Shown here: one piece after another, positions 63,812 to 64,000 of the stretch | How positions within the stretch are numbered: position 1 is the first letter of the stretch | How the letters are laid out: every line of letters starts with the position of its first letter | DNA from: Macrosoma leucophasiata | Lineage: Eukaryota; Arthropoda; Insecta; Lepidoptera; Hedylidae | Reading direction: 5' to 3' | Assembly: GCA_036365455.1 (NCBI GenBank) | Contig: JAWQUS010000001.1 | Location: 22,919,001 to 22,983,000, forward strand | Length of the DNA: 64,000 nt | The notes under the pieces: generated by a model | Databases searched by the model: none | What the model was told of the DNA's origin: nothing | Seen by the model: only the letters and a program-made list of their open reading frames with translations | Position numbers and translations under genes: made by a program

Positions 63812-64000
63812 TTAATGTAGACACTCTAATTTTACTGTCTTATTATTATAGTACCTATAGATATCTTCATAATTTTACTTTTAGATAGAAGTAAAAAACA
63901 TGGCCTTTCCACCAAAATGCTTCTGTTAAGTAGCAGCCTATCAGCAGAGAATATTGCTATCAGTCCTATGCGGTTCAGATTGTTCAGTCATTCAATTTTT

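Larger units (their letters stand above)
54753..64000 (+). other. ACOX3 intron 1, over 9.2 kb
   Basis: I see no further ACOX3 exon up to the edge, so all elements below lie in this intron. Stretches without recognisable content: 54753-55080, 55218-55614, 55881-56282, 56726-57061, 58538-58869, 59246-59593, 59641-59963 and 63277-63526. Confidence 0.6.

Noticed and set aside
1..64000. CRISPR array, bacterial operon, rRNA or complete LTR retrovirus
   Set aside because: No regularly spaced direct repeats with unique spacers, no ribosomal RNA words and no gag-pol with paired LTRs were seen. All reverse transcriptases are of the non-LTR type.

Overview
This is nuclear DNA of an insect, almost certainly a moth or butterfly (Lepidoptera). 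Two host genes are split by introns. The rest is AT-rich and full of repeats that I recognise as lepidopteran: a BMC1-type 'ACTGGTGG' tail, Helitron-like elements starting 'ACTAATATTATAAATG' and ending in CTAGT, RTE-type tails with 'CAGCAGTGGGA', and tRNA-headed SINEs. No bacterial operon, CRISPR array or complete provirus is visible. The order-level call comes from memory of these repeats, not from a search.

Host genes. (1) Minus strand, about 40.05 kb down to beyond the left edge: the 5' half of a beta-1,3-glucosyltransferase gene (B3GLCT, which adds glucose to O-fucose on thrombospondin repeats). It has four exons: exon 1 with a short 5' UTR and the start codon (about 40053-39983), exon 2 with the signal-peptide core (37513-37463), exon 3 (1787-1678) and exon 4 (1461-1270). 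Splice signals and codon phases agree at all three joins. Intron 2 is about 35.7 kb and holds most of the repeats of the window. (2) Plus strand, from 54594: the first coding exon of a peroxisomal acyl-CoA oxidase of the ACOX3 type (54594-54752). Its first intron runs off the right edge. The two genes are divergent, with about 14.5 kb between them.

Left part, 1-24.3 kb (inside B3GLCT): five sets of local direct duplications (near 2-4, 9-10.6, 16-17.7, 21-22.4 and 23-24.1 kb, spacing 0.78-1.22 kb), interrupted by SINEs, MITEs and Helitron-like copies. A 1.14 kb DNA transposon with an unknown 118-residue frame lies at 19.98-21.12 kb. Middle, 24.3-40 kb: an apparently intact two-ORF non-LTR retrotransposon (24.9-29.5 kb) bracketed by inverted fragments of an RTE element, then two MITEs that meet at one TA, a hAT-like element and an RTE reverse-transcriptase fragment. 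Intergenic, 40-54.6 kb: ACTGG-family copies, a decayed mariner (49.8-51.1 kb) and a 1.86 kb TIR element carrying Jockey-type reverse-transcriptase debris. Right part, 54.6-64 kb (inside ACOX3): a SINE inserted in twin-primed, internally inverted form, a 5'-truncated LINE abutting a 250-bp inverted repeat, and an intact 974-codon LINE ORF (59964-62888). That LINE's 3' tail also occurs as truncated copies at 0.4 and 49.1 kb.

No new enzymatic or defence system is visible. The main results are the two host genes hidden among short shadow frames, the twin-primed SINE, the recurring local duplications and several long hairpins.
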